NCBI RefSeq assembly: GCF_030867145.1
Contig: NC_134443.1
Coordinates: 868,001 to 932,000, forward strand
Length of the DNA: 64,000 nt
Reading direction: 5' to 3'
DNA from: Opisthocomus hoazin
Lineage: Eukaryota > Chordata > Aves > Opisthocomiformes > Opisthocomidae
Shown: positions 13,101 to 25,900 of the stretch, piece by piece
How positions within the stretch are numbered: the stretch's first letter is position 1
How the letters are laid out: every line of letters starts with the position of its first letter
Translations under genes and position numbers: made by a program
Notes under the pieces: model-generated
The model's input: only the letters and a program-made list of their open reading frames with translations
Database searches by the model: none
What the model was told of the DNA's origin: nothing

Positions 13101-15873
13101 TTCACGTGGAAATTCAGTGTCCAAAAACCATGGACAGAAAATCGTGTATTTGGATTTAGGGATTATTTGATATTTTCTAGAGCCTATGTCAACTATGTTC
13201 TTCAGCAATGACAAGCCAGAATAAAAGCACCGTGTTAATTTTTAGCAACCATGCTAGTTATTTCCTATTTGTAATGGTTGACTTTGGAGAAGTATTACCA
13301 AGACGCAGAACGAAACCAGCAGTGTTGAGCTCCCCAGTACATTCTACTGACAGCCTCAAGCAATTCCCACCAAGGGCCGCCACGACAATTCAAAAGTTGG
13401 AGCAGCTGGAGAGCAGGTGGAAGATGAGGGGAGACCAAAAGAGCAGGGTTTGTTCAGTCATAAAAGGGAAGGAAACAAAAGAGATCTTTTTGCTATCTTC
13501 AAGTTCTTGGTGGGAGGTTATAGGGAAGGTAGAGCCAGGCTCTTCTTATAACTTATTACTGTGTTACTGGTTTAATCATCATTAAAGCTTTTCTTTTTTT
13601 TTTTTTTTAAACAAAAAAGCCCCTAGCCTTGAGTCTCTCTTTACAAATTGTACCAACTGCTTCCATAGTAAAAGGGAAAACCAAAAATCATCGTCATGAC
13701 AATCATGGCAACAGCTAAATGGAACAGCTAGTAAAAAAGGCAAGCTTGTCTGATTCTCCTGTTTTCATTCTGTACCATAAACAGGAGAAAATAATCTTCC
13801 AGCCTCAAACCGGACGCTATAGAGAGCATCTTGATTTTGTATTTTCTCGGTTCTTTCCACATTACTATTTACTGAGGTCACCAGGCAAGAAGATAAGACT
13901 GCCAGACTATAATCCGAATCTCTGACAGACCCAGGGAAAACTGTGATTTTCAAGAGAACATGTCTCCTTTTTGCAAAAATAGCAGAATCCCTTCGGGTTA
14001 GACAGAAGCCTTCCCAGACTGAACCTGGAAGCCTTTGCCAATGGTGACCGAGTTCACAGATCAGTCTGTCTCCGGCCGCGCTGCAAGTATTGGATTGACT
14101 GGATTAACTCAAGCAAGAAGAATTCATGATATTAACAAAAGACCCCCAAAACCCCAACTTTATTTTGTTATTTAATGTTCCCTCTTTGAATGAGGCAAGT
14201 GGTCTTTAACAGCTAATTTGACTACGACTCAGCCACGTACAGATATTAATAGCTTCAGTGGACATGCGAAAAAGGACGAATGCCAAAACTCCTTTCTTAT
14301 TCTGATCTCTTTTTGTGTCTGCATTTTGTTTCTATTTTGTCTTCGTGGAATCAGATTTTCTGCCTTCATCTCCTGCAGCCCTGACGGGACGACGCGAGAA
14401 GCAACCAGCAGCCACACTAGAAGGCACCAAATAAGTCTTGTGATCCTTCTTCCATCAAATGACCTTAACTCTTAAATTTGTCTCCCGTAATGTTCTGTGG
14501 CAAAGAGTTCCTCAGCTGAATTACACGGCATGAGAAAACCGGGGCTTTTATTTGGAGCCCACCCCACCTGGGTTCATTTTCCCTGTTAGAAGAAACAGGG
14601 AGCGCGCGTTCCCTACCCTGTGCTGCTCGTGACGCCCCTCTTTTCCTGGCTGAAGGCTCCTCCTTACGCAATCATTCCATACATTCAGCAGTCCTGACTC
14701 CGTAATTCCTTACGGTTGAAAACAACGCTGACGTAAAGCTGCCTAAAACCAATTTTAGTTAAGCTTTTGCAACTTTCACAGCACTTCTCTAGGCACGGTG
14801 TCCATTTCAAACGGCACCACTGCTGGCCTCCTCTCTCGGGAGGAACAGAACCGTGCTTTCTTATTCCAATTTTGTAGACAAGATCTTTTGTTCTGATGCG
14901 ATGCTAAAATTGAAGTGAAACGGAACCAGCTTTTCGGGCTAGGGAATTGTTTTTCAATTAATGAAAAAAATCATTGCACACTTCCTTTTAAATCTGATGT
15001 TTGCTAATTACACCCTGACGGCTAATGGCGGCCAGTGGTGAAACGATGAGAGCACGTGGCTCTCGGAGTCCAGGAAAGCCAGAACGGTAAGCAGACACAC
15101 TGTGCATCGGATAAATGATGCACCCCGGACGATCATTACCAACAACTCAGAATTTAAAGGCAGCGCAGTAACCGCGGGGGCTGGGGGGAGGTCGGCTGGG
15201 TGCCGGGGGACGGCGCGAGGCAGCAGTCTGAGCCCCCAGCACTGGGGGAACGCGACGGCCCCCGGCACTGCGGTACCAGCTCTCCGCACCCCCCCGACTG
15301 CGGGGGCAAAAATCAACACCTGCAAACCAGCGAGTACCGGCGCGGGGGGGAAACCGCGGGCGAGCCGGAGGGCTGGGCCGCGGCCGGGCCGGGCTGGGCC
15401 GCGGCCTCCCGGGCCCCTCCGATGATGTAGCAGGGCTCGCAGCTCCGCCACCGGCCCCGGGCCCGGCTCCCGCCTCCCCCGGGGCCCGGCCAGCGCTCCG
15501 GCCCCGCCACCCCGCAGGCCCGGCGAGCGGCCCACCGCCCCCCCCCCGCCGCCGGTGCCGCAGCCGCCCCGGTCCCCGGGGAAGCGCGAACAAAGGCCGG
15601 GGCGCGGCGCGGCCCAGACATCACGTCATGCGGCGGGGCCCGCGGCACCTGCTCCCCGCCGGGCCCGGGCCCGGGCCCGCTCCGGGGGGAGAGCGCAGGG
15701 CGTCGGCCGCCGCGGGGAGGGCGGGCGGGCGGCCCGCGGGGCCCGGTACGGCCCGGTTCGTCTCCGGGGCCTGGCCCGGGCGGGGGATAAGGGAGGGATG
15801 AGACGGGGGGGCCCCTCCGCGCGGCCCGGCCCCACTCACCGAAGCCGGGGTGGACGCTGGTGATCTCCGCCAT
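7175..15873 (-). CDS. SYT11: Synaptotagmin-11, complete, 4 coding exons
   Basis: Exons on the - strand: 15840-15873, 11719-12542, 9011-9131, 7175-7485; the joined frame gives 429 residues (human about 431). SYT11 is a single-pass vesicle and membrane protein of neurons and other cells, linked to inhibition of endocytosis and to membrane traffic. Residues about 14-37 form one transmembrane helix followed by a Cys-Cys pair (39-40); then comes a charged linker with a Ser/Pro-rich patch ([14 protein letters not shown]), C2A about 155-280 and C2B about 290-429, ending in WHSLSEY. C2A loop 3 reads [10 protein letters not shown], with Ser (residue 247) in place of the first loop Asp, the hallmark of the SYT4/SYT11 pair, whose C2A does not bind calcium normally. 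C2B loop 3 reads [10 protein letters not shown], with Asn at residue 381 where I recall Asp in mammals. The start MAEIT matches mammals. Introns begin GT and end AG; the gene is divergent from GON4L. Confidence 0.96.
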
Positions 15874-16900
15874 GGCCCAGCTGAGGCCGGGGCGGCCGCG
15901 GTGCGGAGCCCGGTGCGGTACCGGCCCCCGCCCGGAGGATGCTGGCAGCCCGGGATGCAGGAGCTGCCGACTGGTCCCGACGCGGCGCCAGGCCCCGCCC
16001 GGCCCCGCCCGGCGCCCCGGCCCCGCCCCGCAGCCGCCCGGCGGTGACTCGGCAAGCGGCGGGGCTCGGGCCGCGCCTCCCGGGCCAGCAGCCCGGTGGG
16101 TGGCGGGGCGTGTGCGGGGGCTCGCGGGGCCGGTGACCGCGCTCCCGCCGTCAGGGGACGGCTCCGAGGGCCGAGGGGCTCAGCCGGGGAGCAGCGCCGG
16201 GGAGCAGCAGGGGGAGACCCGGGGGGGTGGGGGGGAGAAGCGGGGGTGGTCCCGGAGCTGGGCAGCGGCAGCGGGCGGCGTCGCCCAGCCAAGATGGCGG
16301 CGGCCGCGCTCGCCGCCTCCCGCCGCTCCCGCGTCGTCACGGCTGGGCTGGCGGCCCGCGCGCCGCCAACATGGCGGCGGCTCCCCCCCGCGCCCGGCCA
16401 AGATGGCGGCGCGGCGCCTGCGCGGGGGGTGGGCCCGGCGGCGCTTCCGCTTCCTCCGAGACCGGGAGCGGGGCCGGGGCGGCGGGGCCCGTCGCCAGCC
16501 GCTCTCCTGTCTTCCAGGTGGGCGCCGGGATGTCGCTGTCGCTGAAGATGCTGCCCTGCAAGAAGAGGAGAGCGGCGGCGGCGGGGCCGCAGAGCCCGCG
16601 GGAGCGCGGGGAGGACGCGGAGCTGCCCGGCGCCGGCGGCTCCTCCTCAGCGGGCGCTGCCGACGGCGGCTCCTCCGCCAGAGCTGGGGGGCCGCTCTCC
16701 TCCGCCCCGGCCGCGTGGAGGGGCCCCGGGGAGGCCTCGCTGAAGGGCGGGAAGCGGCCCCGGGCGGCCCCGGGCGCCGGGCAGGAGGCGCCGGGCGGGA
16801 GGGAGGGCTGCGCCGCGGCCCCGCTCCCCGAGGGCCCGGGGAGGCCCGAAGCGGCGGCGGAAGGTAAACGGGCGCGGTGGGGCGGGCGGGGGCCGGCTGA
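15150..16900. promoter_or_regulatory. CpG island, divergent SYT11/GON4L promoter
   Basis: Very GC- and CpG-rich DNA spans both first coding exons. The SYT11 ATG (15,873, - strand) and the GON4L ATGs (16,530 or 16,548, + strand) are only about 660-675 bp apart, so both genes must start from this island. Transcription start sites are not visible directly. Many long open frames on both strands across the island are composition artefacts. Confidence 0.85.
16291..16410 (+). promoter_or_regulatory. Three YY1-type motifs upstream of GON4L
   Basis: AAGATGGCGGC at 16,291-16,301, AACATGGCGGC at 16,368-16,378 and AAGATGGCGGC at 16,400-16,410 all match the YY1 consensus (A-A-N-ATGGCGGC), in the same orientation and within 120 bp. 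YY1 sites of this form are typically found just downstream of start sites in CpG-island promoters, which suggests GON4L transcription starts near 16,250-16,400. Confidence 0.7.
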
Positions 16901-19900
16901 GGGACGCCGGGGCCGCCTTTCCCGGGGCCTTCCCGGGGGGCCGACGGGCAGAGCTCGGGGCTTCCCTCCCTCGGGACTCCCGGGAGCCAGGGGAGAGCTT
17001 CAGCCGCTTCCCCCAGTGCTGCCGAGCGCTGCAGAAGCTGCTGTTTTATTTCCAGATTTAGAATCATAGAGTGGTTTTTGTTGGAAGGGAGCTTAAAGCT
17101 CATCTGGTCCCAACCCCCTGCCGTGAGCAGGGACCCCTTCCACCAGCCCAGGGTGCTCAGAGCTCCATCCAACCTGGCCTTGAGCCCTGCCAGGGAGGGG
17201 GCACCCACAGCAGCTCTGGGCAGCCCGGGCCAGGGTTTCACCACCCTCACGGGGAAGAATTTCTTCCCAATATCTCGTCTCAATCTGCCCTCTGTTAGTT
17301 TGGAGCCGTTCCCCCTTGTCCTATCACTGCACCCCCTTGTGAAAAGCCCCTCTCCATCCTTCCTGTCGGCCCCTCCAGGCACTGGCAGCTGCTCTGAGGT
17401 CACCCCGGAGCCTTCTCTTCTCCAGGCTGAACATCCCCAACTCCCTCAGCCTGTCCTCAGAGGAGAGGTGCTCCAGCCCTCAGATCATCTTCGTGCCCTC
17501 CTCTGGACCCGCTCCAGCACATCCATGTCCTGCCTACACATCCATGTCCTTCCTATTTCCAACCTAAACCACCCAGTTTCATAAACTTGCGTGTGTTTTC
17601 CTGGTTTTGCCCCTGCGCTTAAGCTTTTAGGCGCTCTAACAGTGGTCAGTCCCAGCAGTGCGGTTCCTAGGCCCCTGGCGCGGGTTTTGCGTGGTACAGG
17701 GTGTGTTGGTTTCAGCTGGTCTTTAGGCAAGGCTTTGTAAATCCAGGCTTTGGTCAGAAACAGTCACCTTGCATCTAGTTTTTAAAAACAAACGTTTGGC
17801 TGGTGAGTTGTGACACTGGCAAAAGCGCAAGCTGCTGCTTCCAGGAGTGCTTCCAGGAGTGCTGGTTTCCAGAGGTTTTTGTCCACCTCCAACCTCTTGT
17901 TCCAGAGGTGGTTGTCAGAAGATAATTCTTTCGAGTGTTTGGAGGAGCAGTCTGGAGGGGCCCTCGTACAGGGCTCTGCAGTGATCCTTCGCAGGAGCGT
18001 GCAGAACGCCTGTTAATATGAAGTTACAGGTTCCTTGTGGAACGTGGGTGTTTCGGGAGTTTGTGTGTAAAGCCCAGGGGATCTTCGCTTGCTCGGGAGT
18101 TCCCTGAGCGGAGGTGCGGTGGGTGAGCTCGTGGGGCAGACGGGAGGTGTTCGCGGCCGACGGGATGCTCGGTTTGTAGCTCTGGTCGTCTCGAAGTCTG
18201 CTGAAACAAGCGGCCGTTCCCTCTTCCCCAGGTTGCCGGTCCTGTTCTTTTCCTCTTTTCCTGATGCACGTCTTTGTCTCCGAGCTGGATGAGGTTGGAG
18301 ACTTGATCTGGCAAAAAAAGGGAGGGGGCATGGGAAGTGTGTGTAGGGTTTTTCCTCTCCGTCTGGCTCAACTCCCCTGTGTGCTACACAGATCGCTGTG
18401 CCAGCCCGGAGCAGCAGTGCCGGGGAGCTGGTTTTGCTGGGTGGCAATGTGTTTTCATACTGGCTTAAAGTGTTTGTGAAACTTCAGGTTTCCGCTGGTT
18501 TTTCATAATCACCGTAAGCCCATCTGACTACGCCAAAAAGGGAGGTGTTTCCTTGTGACAAGCGTTGTCCCCGGTTCTCTGCTGCTGTGGCTGGCTCGCC
18601 GACCTGACCGAGAGCTGAGCTGGTGTCGGGAGAACGCGGGGTGGAACAGGGCTCAGTTCGCAGTTGTTTTCTCGGCTCGCGTAGCTTCGGGAAGGGCACG
18701 TGGCCACCCCTGCCCGCAGCAGCGGGGGTTAAATTGGCCGGGGGGGCTGCGAAGCTGCGTTGGAAGCTTGGAGTCAGCGGTGCTGCTCCAGCGGTGCCGC
18801 TCCAGCGGTGCCGCTCCAGCTGTGCCGCTCCAGCGGTGCCGCTCCAGCGGTGCCGCTCCAGCTGTGCTGCTCCAGCTGTGCTGCTCCAGCGGTGCTGCTC
18901 CAGCGGTGCCGCTCCAGCGGTGCCGCTCCAGCGGTGCCGCTCCAGCGGTGCCGCTCCAGCGGTGCCGCTCCAGCGGTGCCGCTCCAGCGGTGCCGCTCCA
19001 GCGGTGCCGCTCCAGCTGCGCCGCTCCAGCTGTGCTGCTCCAGCGGTGCCGCTCCAGCTGTGCTGCTCCAGCGGTGCATAACCTGTCTGCGTGAGAGGGT
19101 GCCTGCCCCCAGCTCGATTGCTGTTGTTGCGTTTGCATTTATACAACGGGGAGCGCAACCGTGTTTTAAACAAATCATCAGGTTTTTTTGCAGTTGGATC
19201 ATTTGGCAGGAATGGTTTTGAGCGTAGCGGTGCAAAGCTGGTAGTGGAGGGAGGGGGGAAGACTGGAGTAGCTGGAGGTGGGGATCTCCCTGCCTGGATG
19301 TGTTTCCAGCAGGATGGAACTGCTGCCGCAGTGTTTGCCGTAGCTGGGTCACCTTTGCAGGCTGGGGTAGCCTCGTGCAGTTGGTTTAACAGATTTGAAT
19401 GGGTCACCATAAGCTTTTGTACTTGCAGCAGCCTCTTAACCTTGCTCAGCCCTGTCTGAATGATGTGTCTGACTACAACCTAGTACACTATACCGTTTGC
19501 AGGGAAGACACCTAAGCTGTATACAGAGGTGGAAGGGAATTCGCAGAAAGATCCGTATCTGACTGAAAACCAGCCCGCAGTGCAGGAGTCTCCAGTGAGA
19601 AGTTCTTTGCAGCCAGCTGTTAGAAGTCCTACCACGATGAAGCCACTGAAAACCTCCAGAGCTGGTGAGTGGCCCCAGCAGACGGATGAGGAAAATGAGG
19701 GTTTGGGGCTGTTTATTCCCTTGGGTAAGCTTTGTGCAAGGAACAGACTTGTGGCTTGATGCAGTAGACGCAGAACTCTGGAATTGTGTACGCCACAGCA
19801 GGGGCTGTTTAGGTGCAATGCTTTTCGAAGTTTTCATCCTGTCCTCCGTAATTGAGTGGCTAAATAAGCTGCAGGTGTCCAAGGGAAACTTGCTGGAGCT

Positions 19901-22900
19901 GGTCGCTGCAATTTTCGGTTGTTAAGAACGCTGCTTTCCTTCAGAGGAAGTTATGATTCCTTAGTTTCCTTGAGTCGACAAAACGGGGCCACTGGGGAAA
20001 CAGTTTTAAGACCCAAAAACTGTAATCTGCTCTTGCTGTGTGGTGCCTCGAGTTTTGCAACTGTTCTAGTCTTGGTGGCACGCTTAAAACACCTCCTTCT
20101 GGAAGAGGTGTAAAAAAGCTGCTGAGACCGTGCTGTAAAATCAGGCTAGGAGGGATGGCAAATAAGTGACCTGCATTTGCTTGACTAATGGGACTCGCTC
20201 AGGTTCTGCAGAATTTCAGTCTGCTGTTCAGAAGGCAGTTTCTCGTTGTAATGCCGTTTGGCTTTGGGGGATCTCCGTGTCAGCTGTTGGAAAGCTGCTG
20301 CCGCTCCAGTATCTGCATAATGCTAGCTTTTTCTTTTAGCTCGTACAGTCGGATGTGCTGGATGTGAAGCATCTGAATTCTTAGATTCCGTTTTTATTAA
20401 TTTTCAGAGGAGCAAGATGGAGAGGATATAGAGAGAAGGAAGAGGAGGAGGAAGGCAGCCAAGCGGAAGAGAGAAGGGAAAAGTCCAGAAGAGGAGGGAT
20501 CTTTGTCTTGTGACATCAAGCTGGACGATACTCTTGATCGCACCTTAGAAGATGGAGCGAAGCAACATAACCTGACGGTTGTCAACGTGCGAAACATCCT
20601 GCACGTGAGTGCGGAGGGACCAGGGCAGGGAGCGGAGAGGTGCAGCCCAGACGTGGGTGTGGTGCTAATGGTGGCGCTCAGTTTCATGGACGAAGGCTTG
20701 GTAGGCACCCGCTTCCTGACCTCGCCTGTAAAAAGCTGTGAAGAGGGAATCGGGTGGTGTGCGTAGAAGGTACCCGGACCTGGCTTGGTCAGGGATCAAT
20801 ACCGACTAACTTCCGCTTGTTTGCAGTGGCGAGTGGGTCTGTTTTACTGTACCGCGGTAGCGGGAGTAACTGAGCTAAAACGCGTGCTTCTGGTTCGAGA
20901 CTTCTCTGTGACTGCAAACTCACTGTTTCTGGTTTTGAGTGAGCTGATTCATCATAAAGTCCTGATGGAATGGCCCCAGCCAACCTTGTAGTCCCTCACA
21001 CAGCTTCCAGTTAGAAAGGAGGAACTGCAGGAAGAGTATCTGTGCTGTCACGGCTGTGCAGTGAAACCCTAACTCTACTCCTGTGTTGGATGTAGATGTC
21101 AGTTTATCCCAAGACCAGGGTCTGGAGAGCGATAGTACTTATTTTCCCACAGGATCAAAAATTGTGCTTTTTTTCTTTTTTTTTTTTTTGTCTGCAGCTG
21201 GTGCTGTTCTAATCCAGGTGATCTCAGATGTTTTCCTTTTTTGCCATCCCTGTGGCCATTGTTCTTCTGGGCAGATTCACCAGCTGATTTTGTGCGGGTG
21301 CCATAGGTCGGTGCCTTTCTCTGTCACGTGGCGCTGTGGAAGGGCTGTAAATACCTCACAGTCGCCTACCTTCCCTGGAACCTTTGGGGGCATTCAGAAA
21401 GTGTAGTCACAGATACTGGGTCTCTTCTGGCTTTTAAATGTATACCATGCTTTCTGAAATGAAGTGGCACATCAAAGAGTAGATTATGACATACTTTCTC
21501 GACAGAATAAGACCCTTTCTATTTCGGAAGCCTGTGAGTGCTTAAGGATTTCAGTTTTCTGTTGTGGCTTCATAGCAGCGTTTCTCCTGTAGCTGGGATC
21601 AGCATGTTTACACAAGGGCAGGGAAACTGGTGTGGGCTTCTGTTTCCACTGTTTGCTTTCCTTCTGCTGCAGATCTGTTCTGTGGAGCATTCACAGAGAA
21701 TGCGGTGCAAATGTTTTTGTCACTGCTGTGCTTACTTTATATTTTCTTATCAATGAACAATCTTTTTTTTATTACAGTAAAATGACGGATGATATTATAC
21801 ACTGAATATTTCTCCCATCATGTTTCCAACTAGTTCATTTCAACCTAAGTCTGTTTCTTTTTAACAAACAGAACGTAACCTTATACGTATCCTTATATGT
21901 GTTTGTGTGTTGCTGTAGGAGGTGATCACAAATGAGCACGTGGTTGCCATGATGAAAGCAGCCATCAGTGAGACAGAAGATATACCTTTGTTTGTAAGTA
22001 AAAAGCTTTTTCCGTTGTTCCGAGCGCGTGGTAACCTTCAGCAGTCCAGCTTCTTGGTCTGTGATGTGGTACGGAGAGCGTGGGTAGTGCTGTCATGTAC
22101 GTCTTGTTACCAGATTTGCCACCTGGATGAAGCGTGTAGTGTCTGTGTATGAGTGTAAATTATGAAACACAGTTATGTGGGGTTATTTTTTATGTCACTC
22201 TGATCATGTCTAAAAAGTGATGGATTTAAAAAAAGATAAAAGCCTGGTAGTAAAGAGTTGCTGGGGACGAGCTTGCAGTTAAGGAAGATCACTGAATAGG
22301 CTGCTGTTGTCTTGTTTTAAACTCTCAGGAGCCCAAAATGACGCGTTCCAAACTGAAGGAAGTTGTGGAGAAGGGAGTGGTAAGTCTGTCATCTGTTTTT
22401 GCTATCTCAGGCCCCCCCCCCCCCAAATGGTTTTGATTGTTGAGTCCTTTAAAAGAAGAGTAAAGTGTGCTTTTATGTGATTTATTCTTAAACTGAAAAA
22501 ATAAATTAAAACATTGTAAAAACAGAATTAATTTTAGATGAGCAGGATAGAACCAGGTCAGCTAGAAAATGCAGGGAATTGACAGTATCCATGATACTGC
22601 AGGCTGGAGAGCTCTCGTGGGCCGTGTAGAAAGCCTTTGCTTGAAGTCTGCTGTTTCTTGGCCGCTTCGGAGGGCAAGGCCTCAAGCTCCAGTACTCGTT
22701 CGATTATGGTTGTTTAAGCTGTCCAACACTGTGCTTTTCGGAGATAGTTAAAGTGTTTTTGCTGTCTTTAGGTGATTCCAACATGGAATATTTCTCCAAT
22801 TAAGAAGGCAAATGAGGTGAAGGTAAGTGAGCTACTGCTGGGAAACTGGAGACCAGACCAGAGGCACCGCGCTGTGCAGGGAACCGTCTGGAGGGGTGGA

Positions 22901-25900
22901 GCAGACTCGTGTCTAGCATGTTGGAAGTACTGGTGACCAGGAACATTGCAAACAGGGTACACAAGGCAGGACGAGGCAGTTAGCAGCAGCAGGGGCAGAG
23001 AGGGCCCAAAAGAGCTGCCTTCAGGGGAAGACACAACACGATGTGATGACATGCCATAGGAATGTCTCTTCTGCTGGGTCATCCAGCTTCCCATGTTAGT
23101 ACTGCAGCAGCCTCTGCCTGGATGAAACTCCTGGCGGTGAATGCCACTGCCCAGGTCTCCTCCCTGGGACTGCTCTGTGCACTGGAACACTGCCTGGAAA
23201 TAAGGCCTGGATCTCTGCCTCCTCCAGAAGATTTGTTACCTGGGTGCTGGCAGGGTTCAGCAGTGTAGGAGGAGGGGATGGCCATTCAGCTGCTAGAAAC
23301 CTGTCTTTGAGACAGCATCTGCTCATGCAGCGTTTCCATCGTAAGTGCTAAATCAGACGTGCCCATCCTTGCGCCTTTTCAGACCACTTACTTTGCTTTA
23401 CCAGTCTTACCTTAGTAATTTCTTTGCTTTAGTCAGCCTTTTTCAGTAGACTTTCTGAGCTTCAGGGTGTTTCCTCAGTTACAAATCTTTGCTCTGATAG
23501 TGCACCATTAGAGTGCAACTCTTCATCTTGCCGGTAAAAAGCTGTCACCCTTCTTCTGTTCTGTTGCAGCCTCCTCAGTTTGTGGACATTCCTCTTGAGG
23601 AAGATGATTCATCTGATGAAGAATACCAGCCTGACGATGAGGATGAGGATGAGACTGCAGAAGAGGTAAATGCAACTTGTACAAAGATCTGTTCAGCGTG
23701 GAGCTGTCTCTGTGTTCAAGGCAGTAGAATGTTCTCTTTATTTTAATACCTGAAACCTTCTAAATTGCCCCACACCTTCTAGGAGTTTTTCTTCATTGTT
23801 CTATTATTCATTTGGCTACAAAAGAGTCTTTGGAATGTTAGTTGAAGCAGTGTTTAATTGTAGTGTGATTGTTTGATTGCATTCTGCATCTTTTGTGCTG
23901 TAGAGCTTACTGGAAAGCGATGTTGAGAGCACTGCTTCTTCTCCTCGGGGAGCAAAGCGGTCCAGGACAAGGCGATCATCTGATGAAGAGGGAGGGACGC
24001 TCTGCGAGGTAAACTTGCAAGAGAGTTTTTGCTTTCTTCAGAAACCACTTCCAGTCATTATTCCTAAATTATTAATCCAAAAGCAAAAATACGTATTATT
24101 GCTTAAAGTTGTGGTGACATTAGAGGTGCTTTGTGGCTTCAGGGTCCCACTGCAGTGGTTCCTGCATAAGCAGGGACGTGCGACCCGATCCTTGCAGAAA
24201 GAGCTTAGTCTGAAACAAACACGGGTACTTAAAAAAGCACTGGCAATGGAAACAGTCAGATAATGGTTATTTTCCTGATGATTTTTGAGAGGAGTGCAGG
24301 CAAATTGCTTTCTGTGCTTAGCTTAGGAGGAGAAAGCGATTTTGATAACAGCATAGAGGTATTTGTGGTGACCGTACGTGCGGTCAGATCAGGAGAAGGA
24401 GTATGTGCAGTGTGGTAAGAGCCGAGCGTCAGCAGACAAGAACGAGAAAGCGACGGTGAGAGCTGACCGCTGACCCTGGAATCAGAGAAGGAGCAATAAT
24501 GTAGGGGTATTTCCATGTCCTACTCACTAGGGCTTTGGTTTTGGGAGGGTTGGGAGTGTGCCACGATTACTGGTGTTCAGGTCTATCAGCTCTAGTAAAG
24601 TTGAGAGTGATCCTCCTGTCTTCCAAATGTCTCCTTTCCTACCAGTCATTTGGATAGTAAATTTATTTGTACTATCTGAAAATCAGAGTGAGTGTAAGAT
24701 GAAGAATCCGTTTCCTTCTGTGAAGCATTTCTCTCATTTCTGTTGTGCTAGACTCTCTTCAAGCAGAAAAAGAGACTTATTCTGTCCTTGGAAATTAATG
24801 TTCTAAATAAAACCTTTTAACACAAAGGCCTTTTTGATTAGATGGAGAAGGTCACTACACCTGTTGTTAGACATATTAGTGCCGAAGTAGTTCCTATGGG
24901 ACCTCCGCCGCCTCCTAAACCAAAGCAAAACAAAGACAGCACGTTCATGGAGAAGCTGCATGCGGTGGATGAAGAATTGGCTTCAAGCCCAGTGTGCATG
25001 GATTCGTACCAGGTACTGTTCTGGGGGATGCTGTCACCGTGTGGGTTCAGTCTGAGTAAAATTTGTTAGAAAGGAGGCAGCTTTCTGCTGTTCTCTGCTG
25101 TTACTTTTACTGTGTCCTGCTCTCCTGTGGTCACTTGAAATAAGAAATGGAGTCTCCATAGTGTGTAGGACGCTAGGTCTGAGAGAGAATAGAGGTAGCT
25201 GTTGGTAGAGCGTTGTCAGTGACGTGTGATTTTAGTTCCTTGTAACTACGCTTTCTATTTATGCTCATGAGTCTCTCACTGCCATTGTTTTGACTCTTAA
25301 ATGTAATTCTATGACATTTACGTAGCTGATGAAAATAGTTTTCCTCTTGAACAAGAGCCTGTCAGCTTAGTTGTGTTTTGCAGGGAAAGTGTACTGTTAA
25401 GACCTGAGGAAGCTTGGTTGTAAAGAGAGCCACTGTTTCATATTAATAATGAGAAAAATGTAACTGTGTGAGGGTGAGGAGTCCCGAAGAAACAGTCCTG
25501 TGCTGCTGCTCGGGATTTATTTCGGATACGGAAGAGGGCAAACAGAGTGAAACACGTGAAAGAATCAAATACTGCAAGTGGAGATTGTTTCCTCAGTAGT
25601 GGATAAGAGCTTAGCATGAGATAAATGAACAATAATATATTTATAGTGTATAAATAGCAAGTTTAATAGTGAAAGTTTAGCTCTCTTGGACTACCAAAGT
25701 AGACGATTCTTTGTCGCAGGAATCTAATATTTTTGATATTGGACTTTTTTGGCTGGGCTGAAAACCCCACTGCTGGAGGAACTGAGAAAAGCAGAGGCGT
25801 TGTAATTCCGTGGTGCTTTTCCTTCACCTTTCAGTCCCTGGAAGACAGCCTCATTGCCTTCCGAACGCGATCAAAGAGACCACTGAAGGATGTTCCTCTT

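Noticed and set aside
15313-17403. Several long frames on both strands (up to 407 codons)
   Set aside because: Arg/Pro/Gly/Ala translations expected from CpG-island composition; only the SYT11 exon 1 and GON4L exon 1 frames join to conserved exons.
18484-19410. Six overlapping frames of 152-308 codons
   Set aside because: Produced by the 14-bp minisatellite, inside GON4L intron 1.
19625-19664. Earlier GON4L exon 2 donor (G/GTGAGT after 19,664)
   Set aside because: Phase fits, but it would drop the conserved GLFIP segment; the donor after 19,724 restores the human-like join FIPLEEQD. It may be an alternative site.
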